Shown one piece after another: positions 11,900-24,390 of a stretch of 64,000 bases of DNA (positions are counted from its first letter, which is position 1; every line of letters starts with the position of its first letter). The translations under genes were made by a program, and so were the position numbers. This DNA comes from Bactrocera neohumeralis (taxonomy: Eukaryota; Arthropoda; Insecta; Diptera; Tephritidae), in contig NC_065921.1 in the NCBI RefSeq assembly GCF_024586455.1, positions 20,958,635 through 21,022,634 of the forward strand, read 5' to 3'. Below the pieces are notes generated by a model. It was not told the DNA's origin and ran no database searches. It saw nothing but the letters and a program-made list of their open reading frames with translations.

Positions 11900-12779
11900 A
11901 GAAAAAAGTACCGGGAAATAAAACGCAAAACATTTAGTTATTCGTCAAGATTTAATTTGTCGCTTCTAAAGTAATCCCCACCAGTTATAATACACTTATG
12001 CCACAATTCCGGTCGTTTTCAACGAATTTTTTCACTCGAACGCCTCAATACAGTCAAATAGACCTACTTATTGACAGGCTGTTCCTCCGCAACAAATTCA
12101 TGATGCACCCAACCACGAATATCGAAAAAAAACAATAAGCATACGTGGATTTTTGAGCGGCTTTGAGCGGCTTTGGCGTGGTTTTTTGGTTTCGTCTTGT
12201 GTTTTCCCTCCATTCCGATGATTGTTGTCTTATTTGCATGTCAAACTCTTAAATCTTGTCTCATCGGCAGTTATAATGCTCTCCATGAATGTGGGATCGA
12301 TCAAGCATGTGCAAAGAGACCTGTTGACGGCACTCTTAAAAAAAATCAGGTTTTCGGCACGAGTAGATCAAGAAAATCCACCAAAATCTTTCGATCAGAC
12401 TCGCAAGAGATGTTGAGCTCTCTTACCATCTCTCTAACACTTACCTGACGATTTTCAAGCACCATATTTTTCACTTTTTTTTTAACATTTTCATCAGTTG
12501 AAGAGGTCGAAGGTCTTTCAGAAGAGGTCTGTCTTCAACGATCTCTCTACTGTCTTTGAAGGCTTTGTATCACTCTTAGTCCTGTTTTTTCTAATATGAC
12601 TTAATCACCGTAAGCCTTTTCCACTATTTGCAACGATTCCATACACGAAATTTGGTTGGAAATACAAAATTTGGAACAAATACTATGTGCGATATTTGTA
12701 TCCATTGTAAAAATCGCAACGCACTACTGAAGTGTACTGACTTAAGCAGCTCCTGTAAGCAAACTGGTTGACAGTTTAT
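11900..12779 (-). mobile_element. Near full-length mariner relic, D2-D3 region deleted
   Basis: Minus-strand frames run in the normal order from 12779 downward: an N-terminal block with VEKAYGD-like sequence near 12610, the helix-turn-helix near 12440, a degraded first catalytic block TADETRF near 12260, then QQSSEWRENTRRNQK and the HHEF-type block near 12100. The RPELW block near 12005 is fused directly to a C-terminal HKCIITGGDYF-like tail near 11960-11995. The part with the second and third aspartates is absent. There are many frameshifts. Confidence 0.7.
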
Positions 12780-12990
12780 TAGGGTGTGTAAAAAAACGAA
12801 TATTTTTTTCGCTTGGTACTCTGAAAAATTGATTCTTAGACACCTCTAAAAAAGTCTTTCAAAGTATTTATGAGCTTTTAATTGTAGCAGGTAGGTCCTC
12901 CGCCTTAGAGTATTATATTTTCTTAGTATTATCAGAAAGAATTCATATCTCGCTTCCAACTACTTGAGCAAATATTTCGTTTTATAGATT
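12780..12990 (+). repeat. Dispersed repeat starting TATTAGGGTG
   Basis: Second copy of the family at 3480-3695, in the opposite orientation. Shared blocks are TATTAGGGTG, TATGAGCTTTTAATTG, TATTATCAGA, and CATATCTCGCTTCCAACTAC followed by TTGAG. It abuts the N-terminal end of the mariner relic just upstream. Confidence 0.6.
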
Positions 12991-14374
12991 TGATGCAACC
13001 CCAGCATCCTATTTGTAAAAGTATTCGCAACTCCAGACAAACACTAACCTTTCTTTGGAATCAAAATATAGAGGGAAAATTATCAACCTTTGCAAAGAAC
13101 AGTTACTAATATTTAAAATTTATTAAAATGTTTATTAAACTATATTTATGATTTCCTATAAGAAATTATTGTAACATTTTCAAACACGGTAAGATTTGAG
13201 TGCTCTAATTTCGTTTACAACTGAAATCAACAAACCGTAATTGATTTTATATTTCATATTTAACCTTCTTCATCGCTTTAATAGTGAGACTTAACATCAC
13301 AAAAAAATTTGTTTAAGAATAACATATTTTATTACATATAAATATTACACTTATATGGATATCCAATTGTATAATTTTTTACGTTTTCCTTGAAGAAATT
13401 TTTGAGCCTCTCTGATAACTCTATTAGATATTGAAAGTAGTCAAACTTTCTGCGAGCCATCTGAACTAGCCAATTGGGAATTTTAGACCTCACAACGGAC
13501 CCGCGAGTTTAGCATTTCATGTGAGTTTCTTAGTGTCCTTTGTAGAACTTATTGGCGTTTAGACCTAGGTCAACTTCACTGCAACCCTTAATTTCAAAGA
13601 TAATATTTGTAGATTTTTTTTTATTGAGCAAACTACACAACCATACTTCCGGCGTAATTTTTCAGCAATGAATGTACATACGTATGTACGTAACCTTTCA
13701 TATAGAGAAATTATTTAATTTAATATTTCAGATTTAAGATTATTATTCCCTTCTCCTACTTTTGCTTGTTCAGGGCGGGTTCAGATTTCCTGATTATATG
13801 TTACCTTATGAGAGACAAATCTGATAATACTATTCGGTAAAATCGACGGAAAAATTGAAAACTTATATTCTTTTCATTTGTTGTTAGGGACTTACGATAT
13901 GCGTTCTATCAAGTAATAGTAGTTTGTGCGATATTAAGTAATAGCAGTTTTTTGTAATAAGCTCAATTTCGTAAATCGAAAATATTTAGATTTTGAATGC
14001 TAACTGCGAAAAATTGAGAAATTACGTTTTTACTTAGGAAAGAAGCTTTCGAAGAAACTGTTTTTGTCTTATACTCAGTGTGCGGGTTGATTCGGTAGAA
14101 GAACTGGAGTTTCTCTTTCATTTTTTAAATTTTGAAAGTATATACATAGTTAGTAGAAACATTAATGACAGTATATGTATGTATGTATATACTTTAACTC
14201 TTTAACACTTCTTTAAACGAAATTTTCAAATCGATTGGATTGTTCTTTTTGTAAACTCTTTTGTAAAATTTTTTCTCAAAGATAAACTCTTGACTGATCT
14301 CTTGAAGCGATTTCTGTTCTGTATAAGCAAAACTTTTGTGAATTGAAATTCATTATACCATCAATAAGCACAGT
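12991..14374. other. No gene or recognised repeat
   Basis: AT-rich sequence without a long open frame. No transposase motif, RNA gene or microsatellite longer than about 20 bases was seen, apart from a (GTAT)n run near 14180. Confidence 0.45.
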
Positions 14375-14465
14375 TTCTTGATGGAGCTTCACCGCCTAAA
14401 CTTGAACTAAGTTCATCGATGCACTGTTTGCAGAGATAGTCCACGTCGAAAGTTGTAAATTATAA
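14375..14465 (-). mobile_element. Short mariner N-terminal fragment
   Basis: The minus strand reads KQCIDELSSSLGGEAPSRN. This resembles the QxCIDEL…GDEAPSxxSVYRW block that starts one insect mariner lineage; the relic at 42050-42600 belongs to the same kind. The neighbouring 114-codon minus frame at 14460-14804 shows no recognisable continuation. Confidence 0.4.
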
Positions 14466-16999
14466 TCGCGAGAAAATGCGAAATATCGATTTAATGCCAT
14501 TTTTTGGCGGATATGAATATTTTAAGTCACTGTAAAAGAACAAATAGGGTTCGTATATCAAAACGTTCTGAGTATGTATGTTTTCAAAAATGTTAAATTT
14601 TACTATAAACAACTCTAGGGTTGCAAAGTGCCCCAGCATAGAAGACAGCCTTATTTGATGGCTTTCCGTACAATTACTTAGCATTTTTTTTGATCTCATC
14701 TGATTTGGCAGCCCAAAAATTACACCATTTCGGGTAAAATTTAACTTCCTGTTAAAAAAATTGCCATTATTCAGTTTCAAGATTTTTTTACGACCATTGG
14801 TCATTGAACGTTTCTAGAGAGTTGGTTTAGGTTTCATCGCCAGAGAAGGCCGAAATTATTGCAGCTGTTTTTAGCAATCAGAGATCGCGTGTAACTAGAA
14901 AAATATTTTAATATTTTTTTCTTAAAAAATTAGTATTTTCAAAATGTAATATTTTCGCTTTGGTACGATAATTTTATTTTAATTTTTGTTTTGAATTCCC
15001 AAAATCGCCTTTTTTAGGCTATCACACTAAGTTTACCGACCCCCAATCCGGTATTAATACGCGTTCGAAGCGCTTTCTCTCTGCTCTGTCTGCCATTCCC
15101 GTCCAGAATAATTCGCATAAGTATCCGTTACATTTGCATGAGTGTTTTTGCTCAGTTTGTAACGGAATGCGAGCGCACAAGTTTAATGCTTTATTTAACA
15201 GCTCCCGCTTAATGGCCAACAAACTAGCCAATTTTGTAATGGCCAACAACGAGCAAAGCAGCGGTTGCGGTGCACATATGCACCAGTGTAGGTGTGTGGC
15301 TGAGTAAGCTGAGGGTGGAGCGCGCCATGATTGCATTCTGCTTCAAATCATTGCAAAGTTTTGCCGTTATTGTTGTTGTTGCTGCTGCTGCTGAATAGCA
15401 AGCAAACAAATTTTTCATAAATCTAAAATATTTTGGAAAGCAAACAAAAAGTGCAAAGGGAAGCAACAAAAAGCGTTCACAACAAAAACAAGAACAACAA
15501 CAACACTGAGCAAAACCATTTTTCAACTATGTGTGCACACATTTCCGGCGGTGTGTGTCGACTCTTTCGTGGGTGACTGGGCGAGCAGAATGCGCCGAGT
15601 GGCGACTGTTAAAATGTGAAAATGCGCAAAACTTTTCGATGCACCCTTTGCACCACAGCCCAACGTTCACGCGCGGGCACCCTTCGCACTTTGCACTTGC
15701 GGCTGCTGGTTAGCAATTTCGGCGTAGCCACTCCGGCCCCCCTCTGTTTCAATTACACTTTCGCTGCAAACAAAAACAAGCGAACGAACAGACAGCGCGT
15801 GGGGCCCTGCGTGGTGCAGTGAAGTTAACCCTCCTCCTCGCCTCGTGCATCGCCAGTTTGCGCACAATTTTGCGGTTGCACTTTTATTGCTTTTGTCTGC
15901 TGCAATTGTTGTTGGTTTTTCCTGCGTTTGTTGTTGTTGTCGCTGTTATTGTTGTAAATTTTGTTGTTGTTGTTGTAAGTTTTGTTGTCGTTTTTGTGTG
16001 GTTTTATATTTTTGTAGTTGTTGTTGTTTTTATTTTGTTGTTGTTGTATTTTTTGTGTTGTTTTTGTTGCTGCCACGTCTGTTGTCATCGTTGTTGTTCT
16101 GCGGTGTTGGCGCAAAGTGGAAATAAAATAATAATCCATTATCTAATTCAACGTCAACGCTCGCACGCTGGGGAGCGCACACGAACAAACTAACAAACTC
16201 ACCGCACGAAGGTGAAACTGGCTTCCGCTGAGCGCAGCAACGTTGACCAGCTCTGGGTTATTTGTATGCGCTTAAATTTTCAGTGAGTTCACATGTGCAC
16301 GTGTGCGTTTGTGTGAGTGTAGGTACCGGTGCTTCGGTGGCCATCCCTTCATTTGTCGTCATTTGCTCCCAAAAGCTGCAGCAGCTACTTGTGTTGTTGT
16401 TGCTGTCGTTGTTTTTGCGTGCATAATATTTTTATTCCATTAAATTTTTCACCACCCCCAGTGGCCCATTGCGTTACACTCGCCACATGCCAGCTTCCAA
16501 GTGAATAATACATACATATTTATACATGCTTGCAATTCCGGCGCAGCGTCAGTTGGTCGCACGGTCAGTTGGTCGTAAAATTTATTGCACTCTGTTAAAG
16601 GGTGAGGGTGTGCGCAATGTGGGCACGTGTGTGCATACAGAAAGTATATTTGGGCACGAAATTTGTGTTGCAAATTTTGCGTCAGCCAAAGTATTATGCT
16701 CAATATAACCCAATATATGCCAGACTCTATGCAAGTACACACACAAATGTAAATGATTGCAACAAATTTCATTAATAAAAGGTGTTAGTTGCTCAGTTGC
16801 CTCGGCTGAAAGGTGTTGCATGTTTCATATCCTGGCGAATTTTGCACGTAGACTTCGATTAAGTGGCAACGATTATCTAATTCTGGCAAAGAAATCAATC
16901 TGAATTTCGATAAGACACGAAAATGACTGAATTTTGATATTGATCAGCCCATCATGCTGATCATCTTATATATATGTATATGCTATCATGTTCCTGACG
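14466..16999. other. Unique sequence with CAA/TTG tracts; possible regulatory DNA
   Basis: From about 15020 to 16850 the sequence is less AT-rich than its surroundings. It contains (TTG)n/(CAA)n runs at 15365-15400, 15480-15510 and densely at 15905-16110. These create long low-complexity frames (Cys/Val-rich on plus, Asn/Lys-rich on minus) that are not genes. An ATTTGCATGA octamer-like site is near 15131. The combination resembles intronic or cis-regulatory DNA of flies. Confidence 0.4.
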
Positions 17000-17005
17000 T
17001 TGTCT

Positions 17006-17587
17006 TCGGGAAATTACAAACTTCATGGCGAACCTAAATACCCTATTGAGGGTACCAAATCTGGTGAATACGGTGGCTGATCGCTGATATTCATTGCATT
17101 TTTGGCTTTTAATTCGGTCACAATCGTACTATTTTTGAAAAAATTCAGCTTTATCAGGATGAATCGAACAAGAACGCGTTTTATACTCAAAATATACACC
17201 ACAATCATTCGAACGGACTTGGGAAATATGTTGAGCTCTCTTGCCATCTCTTTAACACTTGTCCTTTGATTTTCATTTATCATATCCTTCACTTTGTTAA
17301 TATTTTCGTCAGCTAAACAGGTGGAAGATCGGCCAGAATGAGGCATGTCTTCAACGATCTCTCGACCGTCGTTGAAGGCTTTGTAAAAATCGTAGGCTTG
17401 TGTCTTTGATATGACTGAATCACCGTAAGCCTTTTCCACCAATCGCAAAAATACCGTACACAAAATTTGCTTAGCTGTTGTACACAAACTGGTTGACAGA
17501 TCGCGCTCATATTTGGCATAGTGACTAACAGTCCTACTAACTTAACAAAATAAATTTACCCGGAAAATTTAAACTACAATTTCTGGA
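17006..17587 (-). mobile_element. Internally deleted mariner: HTH region fused to C-terminal region
   Basis: The minus strand encodes a continuous N-terminal half from 17487. It contains VEKAYGDSVISKTQAYDFYK, EDMPHSGRSST, and the second helix-turn-helix VKEMARELN. Near 17130 it switches abruptly from IKLNFFKN to STIVTELKAKNAMN and DQPPYSPDLVPS, the block around the third catalytic residue. The first and second aspartates are deleted and the third is not recognisable. GGAAAATTTAAACTACAATTT at the right end and GGGAAATTACAAACTT at the left look like its inverted ends. Confidence 0.8.
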
Positions 17588-17689
17588 TGACTTAAACTTA
17601 ATACGAGTATAAATAAAAAATTTGCTGCTAATCGGATTTTTATAACTGATTTTTAATTATATAGAAAATGCACACAAAAATTATTAAGT

Positions 17690-18060
17690 CAAGATTAAAG
17701 AGTCTATTCAATAACTTGTTCATTCTAGTAGAAACCTTTGTCCATAATATGAATACACTGGGACAGTCAATTTGATAAAGCTTCTCTTGAGGCGACCTTT
17801 TCACCGGCAAAATCTTTTGCCATGAACAGGAACAAGTTAGTAGCTACTTTATGCCAGGTCCAGGTATTATAAGATGTATGCATAAGAACCTTCTTACCAA
17901 GTTTTCGCAACTGGCAGTGATGAAACACAATTCCACACTTTTTGGCCAAATATGGCCGCTTCTAGTGATTGGTTTCATCAGACAGTCCTATCATAGATAT
18001 TGCACATCCGAGCCTAGCAAAACCTACCTGACAATTTCTGGCTTGCCTACCGTTTTTTGT
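17690..18060 (-). mobile_element. Mauritiana-type mariner C-terminal relic
   Basis: Minus-strand translation from 17949 reads QLRKLGKKVLMH, a degraded third-catalytic block (NTWTWHKVATNLFLF), then AKDFAGEKVASREALSN. This order matches the C-terminal third of mauritiana-type mariner transposases. The third aspartate is lost. 17950-18060 carries a degraded RRGIVFHHDN-type region. Confidence 0.65.
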
Positions 18061-18489
18061 ATTTAGCCTTACTTAAAAGATTCCAAACGTTTTTTGTGCA
18101 ATATTAAGTTCCTGGGCATTCGAAACGGTGCTTACATGACGATAGGACTCGACGAGTTCCATGATTTAAAGCGTAGTACATTTGTGGTGCGTGATCAGGT
18201 CCAAACTAGTTTTTTTTATACAAATCTTACATTTCTAACGCCATATATCGTGACCCGATCGCCTTTATTTACACAACACGAGGTACAAATTGCTAAAACT
18301 TTCTACAGAAAAAAAGTCTAATTTTTTTACCAGACATATGTACGAGTACATTCAGCCCACATGCCTTCGAGATATTCATGTGAGGGAAATACTCACTGGA
18401 GGAGAAGGGCGGTAAACTTTTTTTATAAAAAAATCAAACCTTGGGGGAGTGTTAATAGAGGAGTATACTGTTGAAAACTTTCCATCAGC
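18061..18489. other. No gene seen
   Basis: Unique AT-rich sequence. A 75-codon plus frame at 18094-18321 has no recognisable motif. Confidence 0.4.
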
Positions 18490-19170
18490 TTCAGTTTTAG
18501 GCTTCCTGACCACTGTAGCGTCTTCTAAGCGGAGGTAGCTGCCATAAAGGTAGCAGTAGATCTATTTCTCCACAGCGCAGCCTCCTTTAGAGTGTGACTA
18601 TCCATTCCTATAACAGGGCAGCGATATTAGAACCTTGAGTTTGCTGACTGTGCGCACTAAACTAGTGAAAGGATGTCTAGACTCTTTATCTCTAGCATCG
18701 AGTTATTTACTTTATTTACTATTTGAGTGATTTTTGTGCTTGGCCACAACGGTATTTCAGGATCTGTAAGGCTAATAAGCTAGCTAGAACAGGTTACTGA
18801 GTGTCAATAACGGCGGATTGGGAACGGTTAGGAGCTTTGTTGGCTTATTTTAGTTCACTACTGGATTGTTGGGCCTCAGAACAGCTTATCAAGCGTTGGC
18901 CAGCTGTCAGAATCCGACTGGATTTCTGCAGTAAGATTCAACATCTTAACTCGGATGTCAGCTGAATCAGCATGTCAACACTTCTTCTTCGAATGTGCCG
19001 TTTTTACCAGATCAAAGCAAAAACACCTTTTTACATCCAAATTAAAAAGCGAATATAGAAATAAAACAGATTTGTTATAAGTTCGGAGCGATTTTTCCAT
19101 TAGCTGATATTCACCAACAGAAGTTTTTCGTATGTCTCCTCAAAGAAGCCATCTAACCTAACCTCAACTA
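18490..19170 (+). mobile_element. Non-LTR retrotransposon relic: RNase H and C-terminal tail
   Basis: Broken plus-strand frames give SLLTVRTKLVKGCLDSLS near 18640, then a GHNGISG block near 18745, then SESDWISAVRFNILTRMSAE and CQHFFFECAVFTRSKQKHL near 18920-19020. This is the order of the RNase H domain and the zinc-knuckle-like tail of I/R1/LOA-type LINEs. Stops and frameshifts are frequent. It is a different copy, in the other orientation, from the LINE at 22983-24390. Confidence 0.6.
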
Positions 19171-19639
19171 GGTCATTCTTTATAATATTATAATATTAAT
19201 AAATCAGTTCTCCTATTTCATATTGCCAATAATTTTAGGTCATCACAGTTTTGAAATTAGGACTGGGCATTAACGCATACTGTTAACCCAGTTTTCCAAG
19301 ACTTTTTAATGGTCTATCATACGCAGAACTTTCAAGATATTTGCGTTATGGTCGTAAATTATTATAAGGGTGGCAACATTACTCCATGACACTACATATT
19401 ATCAAAAAAGATTTGGTCATTTATATATGAATATGTCGAAATTCGCAGGCAGTCATATGACGATGTACTAAGATTTTGACGATCACTTCTTATTGAGAAA
19501 GTTACCTTATGGAGTACCGTCCTTTGATAAAGATTTTCAACTGAAGATACAAGCTGTAGTTTACTCAAACAAATTAAAAAAAAAAAAAGCTCAACTTATT
19601 TGAATAATAGACAACATCTTATACTTGTTAAAATGAAAT
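19171..19639. other. No gene seen
   Basis: AT-rich, unassigned sequence with a poly-A run near 19577. Confidence 0.4.
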
Positions 19640-20105
19640 AAATTATTTATAGCTGGTCAAAATGGGCGCTAAATGGTATCTTCAAGCTTCTCGAGCGTTG
19701 CTGGTTGATTGGCCCAAACCTTTAATTCAAATCTACGTGAAAATAATATACAGGCATTAAATCGCACGATCTTGACTAGGAAATTTCTCGAAATTTACGA
19801 GCCGCCAAATCGTATACACATTGTGTCCATGAGGCGGCACACCGTCTTGTTAGAAATAGACATCGTCCACTTCCATTCCATCAAATTCCAGGAAAAAAAG
19901 TCAGTCTACATCGTGTTATAACGCTCGCTATTGATGGTAACGGCATTTCCGGCCTCATTTCGAAATAAATAAGGCCCGATTATGCCGTCATACCACCACC
20001 CGCACCAAACGATAAATTTTTGTGAATATAATTGCGTTTTTTGAATCACAAGAGCCAGAAATGGACAACCACGAGCTGTCAAAATGATGTCCTCGCTATG
20101 CTGTA
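19640..20105 (-). mobile_element. DD41D-like transposase relic
   Basis: On the minus strand, WCGWWYDGIIGPYLFRNEAG and NAVTINSERYN (about 19915-20020) match the central block of the DD41D relics in this window. The region around the second aspartate is scrambled (GRCLFLTRRCAASW), and no third aspartate block is found. The element abuts the inverted terminal repeat at 20106. Confidence 0.6.
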
Positions 20106-20740
20106 CAGGTTAATTGAAAAGCCCCGGCCTGATACATAGATGGCGCTACTATAATTAAATCCTTATGACATTTTGTTAAGCCTAAATTTTAAACTTCTCT
20201 ATTGACTACCTTGAAAAAGAAGACTATTACATAGCGTTTGAAGAACAAGAAGATGTTGTTTCACCAAGATAATGCATCGTGTCATCAGTCTGTGAAAATG
20301 ATGTCAAATATTCCTGCTTCGAATTTCTTCCGCATCCAGAAACTTTTTCGTGTTCTCAGATCTCAAAAGAATGTTAAAAAAATGTGTAATTACTACTACA
20401 GGCCGAGGACTTTTCAATTGACCTGGTATATGGGGGCTTTGAATTACTTCAACTTCACCGTATACCCCAGATATTGTCTCTCGCGACTATTTTCTGTTCT
20501 CAGAATGCTTGCTGGGAATAAATTTTGGTCGAAGAAAAGGTAATCTCCGAAATTGAGGCCTATTTTGAAGCAAGAGACAAATCGCACTGCAAAAATGGTA
20601 TTGAAAAATTCGAGGGTCACTATAATCAGTGTACCCTTGAAAGGAACTATGTTAAAGAGGAAAAACGAATTTTGGCAAAAAAAAAAAAAATGTATTATAC
20701 TACCGTAGACCTAGGACTTCTTACTTCACCAGTTATATGG
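20106..20740 (+). mobile_element. Composite mariner relic with a repeated 3' end
   Basis: A terminal repeat at 20106 (GGTTAATTGAAAAGCCCCGG) is followed by a plus-strand catalytic block LFHQDNASCHQSVK near 20256, then FEFLPHP and a SDLKRM block near 20365. The opposite terminal repeat (GGCCGAGGACTTTTCAATTG) follows at 20399-20420. A second catalytic block follows: SPYTPDIVSRDYFLFS near 20455-20505, then FSVLRMLAGNKF, SEIEAYFEARDKSHCKNGIE, and another degenerate terminal repeat near 20708-20735. The 3' part therefore appears twice, from two copies or a duplication. Confidence 0.65.
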
Positions 20741-22982
20741 TACTTATTTATTTTGTGAAAACTTCAGAGAAAATTTCTCGCATACTTGGTATGACCCTAA
20801 TGCTAATACTCATCAATTCTACCCTAAATTAGACGCGTATTTGTAAAACCAATGATTAGGGTAATCTGATTTTTTTATTAGTCGTACGAACCAGTAAATA
20901 GGCTAACCAAATTAATTTTTTTTTAGATCTCTCTGAGAGTAAGAACCGACTTGATCTAAGTAATTTCTAGCATGAAAGCTTTTAGAAAAAGGTATTTAAT
21001 AACAACAGTAAGACTCCGTACCATTGTTTCAGGCTTTGGCGTCTAACTGAGGTTACGAGAATAATAATTAAATGAAACTTCAAAATTCGAGGGATTTGTT
21101 CAAGAGTTTCAACCAAATTCAATTTACTATTTCAGTTACTCAAATTGGCAATTTCAGATGTTAAAGACTCTTATTGCAAGTATTGATAGTTCACAAAGTT
21201 GAAACTGCTATTTGACAACCATATTCAACTTCTTGGATCCAGAAAATCCGTATCGGTTCTCAATTTTAAAGCTTTTTGGATTAACTGAATGGACTAATAT
21301 TCGTTTTTCAAAGTATATTGATGTGTTCATTAATGATATCAGTGTTGGAATATATGCTTAAAAGATGTTGAAGGAGTTAGGTGGTTTAGGGGAGAGAGAC
21401 AGAAGCAGAGAGGGAAAGAGATAGAGAAAAAGAAAGAAAAGTAGAGAGAGAAAGCGAGAAAAAGACATAAATTGAAACAGAGAGCAAAACATATTCTAGA
21501 GACACATCGCATAAATGTGTTCATCCCTTTTTCGACCCATTTAAATAATTTTAGAGAGAAATCTGACTTGAAAATTAGTTAAGATCAATATTGAACACTT
21601 CTAACAAATCCAATTGAGAGAAGAATCTAGCAGTCACAAAATTGCCTCTGTCTGCAATCACACCTTTTGCTAAAATAAAAAATTATGAGTCATAAAAGGC
21701 CGTACAGGCACTCCGATATTTTCTAACTTCTATGCATTTCTTCTAAACCCTCTCCACTTCTCTGCCTCCATTCTAAATATTGCATCAGCATAAAACAATT
21801 TGATAAACCAGCACTTTCCAGTAGACGACGCTCAATCACTTTGACTCTTCAAAAATGCAACGGAGTAATGCATTTATGCAGCCGTTGCATGCAACAAATG
21901 ACTCACTTTGACAATACAAATCTTTATGCCGAGCAGAAAGCAAACAGCAAATCTTCCTTATTTTATTTCCAATGTCCTTTTGTTGAGCGTGCTGTATCGC
22001 TGTCATGAGCGCAAATTTGATTGAAATCGCTGATATTGTTGTGACAACAACAACAGCAGCAACCAATACAAAACTGCCGCCATGCAGCAGCAGCAGCAGC
22101 AACAATGGGGGCAACGAGGTCACAGTAACACTCCGACTTATTTATTATTGATGAATATGAAATTGCATTGCATGCATTCAACTGAAAACAATCCGTGGCA
22201 AAGTTTTTTTGCACAGCGCATGGGGCCAAAGCGCCGAGGCGGCGAGGTGTGTGGCGATATCCGTTGAACCGAGGCGCTTGGGGCCAACCACAGGTAACAA
22301 TGCATAGAAAAATGCATATATGTGTGTGTTGTCATATGTGTGTTTTAGTGTAAGTGAAATAATATTCGTATGTGTAAGTGTGTGTGTGTGTGCGCTCGAA
22401 ATTTTCCTCATTTATTGGCAACGCATAAATCATGTGTGCGCGCTGCGCAATTTCTCGCACACAACGGCAAAAACCTCGAGTCCCTCAAGACATGCGACAG
22501 CTTTCTCCTAACGATTTAGCAGTGGTTGCAGCAGTGCAAACTTGCAACCAGCAACAATAACAACAACAACCGTTTTAGCGGTAAGTGCGCTTGCACAAGT
22601 CAAGAATTATTTTTATGCCAACGCGTGTTGCAAGCTCAAGCACACCACGTACATACATACATATGAGTATGTCTAAATACTATATGTATGTCTAGTTCCG
22701 GCGTCTTCACATATGGTCTTCTTACATGCCCATAGCACTTATGCAAGTGTGTGTGTGTGCGCCAGAGTTTCTATTGTACTTTGCCAATGGCTTTCTAAGT
22801 AAAAACTTTACTTCTCATTCTGCCTCTTCTCACAATGCAACCGCTTCATTTTGCTTGGCGTTTCAGCCAGCATTGCGCGTTGTCAAATGAAATTTAACAA
22901 ATTGAATTTTTACGCTGAACAAGAAATTCTGTTTTGGCATTTATTTCCTGTTTTTCAACAATGCCGAATATTAATATTTTTA
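20741..22982. other. Mostly unique sequence; polypurine tract at 21390-21490
   Basis: No gene is supported. A 100-base purine-rich strand (GAGAGAAAGCGAGAAAAAG-type) lies near 21390-21490. CAG/CAA runs occur at 22050-22110 and 22545-22575, and CA/TG microsatellites at 22320-22400 and 22745-22762. At 22580 the sequence TTTTAGCGGTAAGTGCG contains a good donor, but no exon can be built around it. Composition from 21650 onward resembles non-repetitive fly intergenic or intronic DNA. Confidence 0.45.
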
Positions 22983-24390
22983 GCCAACTTGTTGAACACA
23001 GGCCAAGGCATATCATAAGGCTCAAAGTGGTTCCCTCCGGTATTTTAGCTTCACATATATTGACCCTGACACCTCTGATAGTTGCTTATTGGCATGTACT
23101 TGATATTGCCGGAAAGATGCCCTTTGCTGTGGAATCTTAAATAATAAAGGTTGAGTTCTGAAAGAAAGAAAAAAAGGACAAAACTAAACTATTTTAGTAC
23201 GAGCTAAAGTTTACGTCGTGCAGGACGTCAACGCTTTTGCAAAGGTTAGTAGATACTTGATATCTAATACTGACACTTCCCCCATTTACTTAAACTGTGA
23301 CGCTCCTGTACAAGTATATCAAAGCCAATAATGCCGGCCATACGCAGAGTAGGTAATACAGCGTCTCTGCTCATGCCAAGTTCCTAGTACTATGTACATG
23401 TCATTAACGTCTATATGGCTAGCATGTGATGCAAGTAAGTTCTGTCCTGTGACTAAGTCAACAAATCATGTGAGTAGAAAGCTTGAGTGTTTTCCTTCAG
23501 CTACCTTAGGCATGATCTTGGCGATCCTGCATGCCACTAAGGCATTTAATCTCACTCTTATCCGTCTGTTAGCCCTTTCCGAAATTTCATTGTGTATCGG
23601 TTTTGTCTCATGAGATGGTTCGGTAATCGCGCGAATGGTACTCTTTGCCATCTCATCCGCTATTTCGTTTACCGCAAAGCCCTTGTCCAGGCCACAAGGG
23701 CTCAGTGTATATGCAGCCATTATATCTACCGCTTTCCTACTTTTAAGAGCATTCTCTTTGAGATTTTTGGTTTAATTTACCGCTTGGCCATGACTTATAT
23801 ATTGATATTGTTTACGTTCTTTCCTGCGTGGTTGCCTATCTCAGCAACTTTCTTGACGGCAGAGACTTCTGCCTGAAAGTTATTGCAATATTCCGGCAAC
23901 TTGAAGGACTGTTATTCAGCTCGACGTAAAGATCCCGGCGTCACCTCCATCAACCATTTTTTACTAAACCGATTCTCCGCCTATCGAGCTATGGTCGTAG
24001 GTTCTTGTGGAAAATTAACCTGTTGCAATGGATCTGCTGCAGCGCTCCCCACTTGTCATGTAAAGTGTTGTCGTTGGAGTGGTTTTTAGTGCTGCCGTTA
24101 TGCAGAGAGCAGCGAGCCGCTGTATTCGCTCCAACGGGTTCCTGTATGAGGTTTTACTGACAGCGGTATACCACATCAAAGGGAAATAAAGTAAGATTGG
24201 CTTGAATGCTGTTGTGAAACACCAACGCTTAAGCAGAGGTGATAAGTCCCATGTTAACCTTAACATATTCTTACATGGGTAGAGGGCAACACTGGCATTT
24301 TTTATGGACCAATTGAGCAAATTCGCATTAGGAATTCGCAATAGGAAACATTTCTCGCTTAATGTAAAATAACGCTGAAAAAACATTGAT
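22983..24390 (-). mobile_element. Non-LTR retrotransposon 3' part: RT thumb, RNase H, C-terminus
   Basis: Read from 24386 downward: KNMLRLTWDLSPLLKRWCF, FKPILLYFPLMWYTAVSKTS and RNPLERIQRLAALCITAALK form the end of the reverse transcriptase. Next come NEIADEMAKSTIRA and ANRRIRVRLNALVACRIAKIM (RNase H and following), then a degraded tail with VSVLDIKYLLTFAKA near 23220-23290. The combination with RNase H points to an I/R1/LOA-type LINE. The 3' boundary near 22983 is set by comparison with the copy at 26147, where shared sequence begins at the same CCAACTTGTTGAACA. Confidence 0.75.

Noticed and set aside
15819..16193. Long overlapping frames (124 aa plus, 104 aa minus)
   Set aside because: They are the translations of a (TTG)n/(CAA)n tract: Val/Cys/Phe-rich on one strand and Asn/Lys-rich on the other. 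Low complexity, not genes.
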